Shown one piece after another: positions 63,861-64,000 of a DNA stretch of 64,000 nt. A program made the position numbers and the translations under genes. The notes under the pieces are model-generated. The model was not told where the DNA came from. It saw only the letters and a program-made list of their open reading frames with translations, and did no database searches. Location: positions 47,951 to 111,950 of the forward strand of contig SFKY01000001.1 of assembly GCA_004554665.1 (NCBI GenBank). Reading direction: 5' to 3'. This stretch comes from Bacteroidales bacterium. GTDB taxonomy: Bacteria; Bacteroidota; Bacteroidia; Bacteroidales; Bacteroidaceae. Numbering within the stretch: position 1 is the stretch's first letter; every line of letters starts with the position of its first letter.

Positions 63861-64000
63861 TTACTCTTCTGCAGCCGTGTCATAACCGTAAACGTATGCC
63901 TCTGTGATATTGTTGGTTCCTGATCTGTAATCCAAGAAGACAACACAAGCATAGCGGACATTGGTGAAACTAAACTTTGCGTCCACGCCATGGAAGCCAC
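63861..64000 (-). CDS. C-terminus of a surface or secreted protein
   Basis: Only the last 46 codons are present; the gene runs off the right edge. The end reads FHGVDAKFSFTNVRYACVVF then YVYGYDTAAEE before TAA. The KFSFTNVRYACV pattern matches the final strands of discoidin (F5/8)-type or similar beta-sandwich domains seen in Bacteroidetes surface proteins, compare the end of the lipoprotein at 48238. Assignment is tentative. Confidence 0.45.
   Translation of the reverse strand, partial: GFHGVDAKFSFTNVRYACVVFLDYRSGTNNITEAYVYGYDTAAEE

Overview
The window reads as a chromosomal segment of a Bacteroidales bacterium, most likely a member of the Prevotellaceae (inference). The evidence is repeated promoters with a TAnnTTTG -7 box about 19-21 bp after a TTG/TTTG -33 box, weak or absent Shine-Dalgarno sequences, SusC/SusD and DUF1735 proteins, an RprY/RprX-like two-component pair, a BspA-like leucine-rich protein, and a Bacteroidetes-type NusB. 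Most coding DNA is moderately GC-rich with C/G at third codon positions.

Layout. 1-2.9 kb: start of nusB (minus), then rplY and an overlapping pth-S4 protein-purN run. 2.9-8.9 kb: CPA2-type antiporter, pepT, an array of repeated promoter cassettes, a lipoprotein and aroB. 9.2-16 kb: two paralogous outer-membrane beta-barrel proteins flanking mntP on the other strand. 16.2-24.4 kb: lysS, gpsA, pgi, a HAD phosphatase, a coiled-coil lipoprotein, a small exported protein, then mnmA with a second HAD protein on the minus strand. 24.5-26.4 kb: a two-gene unit of a protein with an N-terminal Cys cluster ahead of an internal export-like segment, overlapping a stand-alone radical SAM activase-like enzyme; this is my best candidate for an undescribed protein system. 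26.8-28.6 kb: SPFH protein, ribbon-helix-helix protein and a small membrane protein. 28.7-39.7 kb: aldose epimerase-like protein, rsgA-frr, a structured RNA, a leucine-rich-repeat protein, rsmA, a flippase-like membrane protein, pepD, corA with a leader, and a DUF349 protein. 39.7-44.4 kb: accessory region with DUF805, repeats, a second copy of the structured RNA, an AT-richer acyltransferase, DUF5675, a possible HIRAN-like protein and tRNA-Gln(CUG). 44.6-48.1 kb: rsfS-ftsH-cdsA. 48.2-56.2 kb: a compact polysaccharide utilization locus on the minus strand (SusC, SusD, GH18, two surface lipoproteins) suited to capture and cut N-glycans or related GlcNAc-containing chains. 56.2-58 kb: decayed or mobile DNA with an orphan HipB-like regulator and a MITE-like repeat. 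58-64 kb: response regulator-histidine kinase, GNAT, nhaD, a repeat block, an Rpn-family nuclease with a heptad-repeat tail, and the 3' end of another surface-protein gene.

The most striking feature of the non-coding DNA is its families of interspersed elements: (i) promoter-bearing cassettes at 6.5-6.9 kb and 62.6 kb; (ii) REP-like palindromes around the core TGCCACcTTTACG, six copies; (iii) long GGTAAAA hairpins in convergent gaps at 12.2 and 29.6 kb with a half copy at 47.1 kb; (iv) a CCCTCACCCTATCCCT palindrome family at 40.7 and 62.4 kb; and (v) two copies of a roughly 250-nt multi-hairpin RNA at 31.6 and 41.0 kb whose stems are kept although their bases differ. No CRISPR array, rRNA, complete insertion sequence or prophage is visible.
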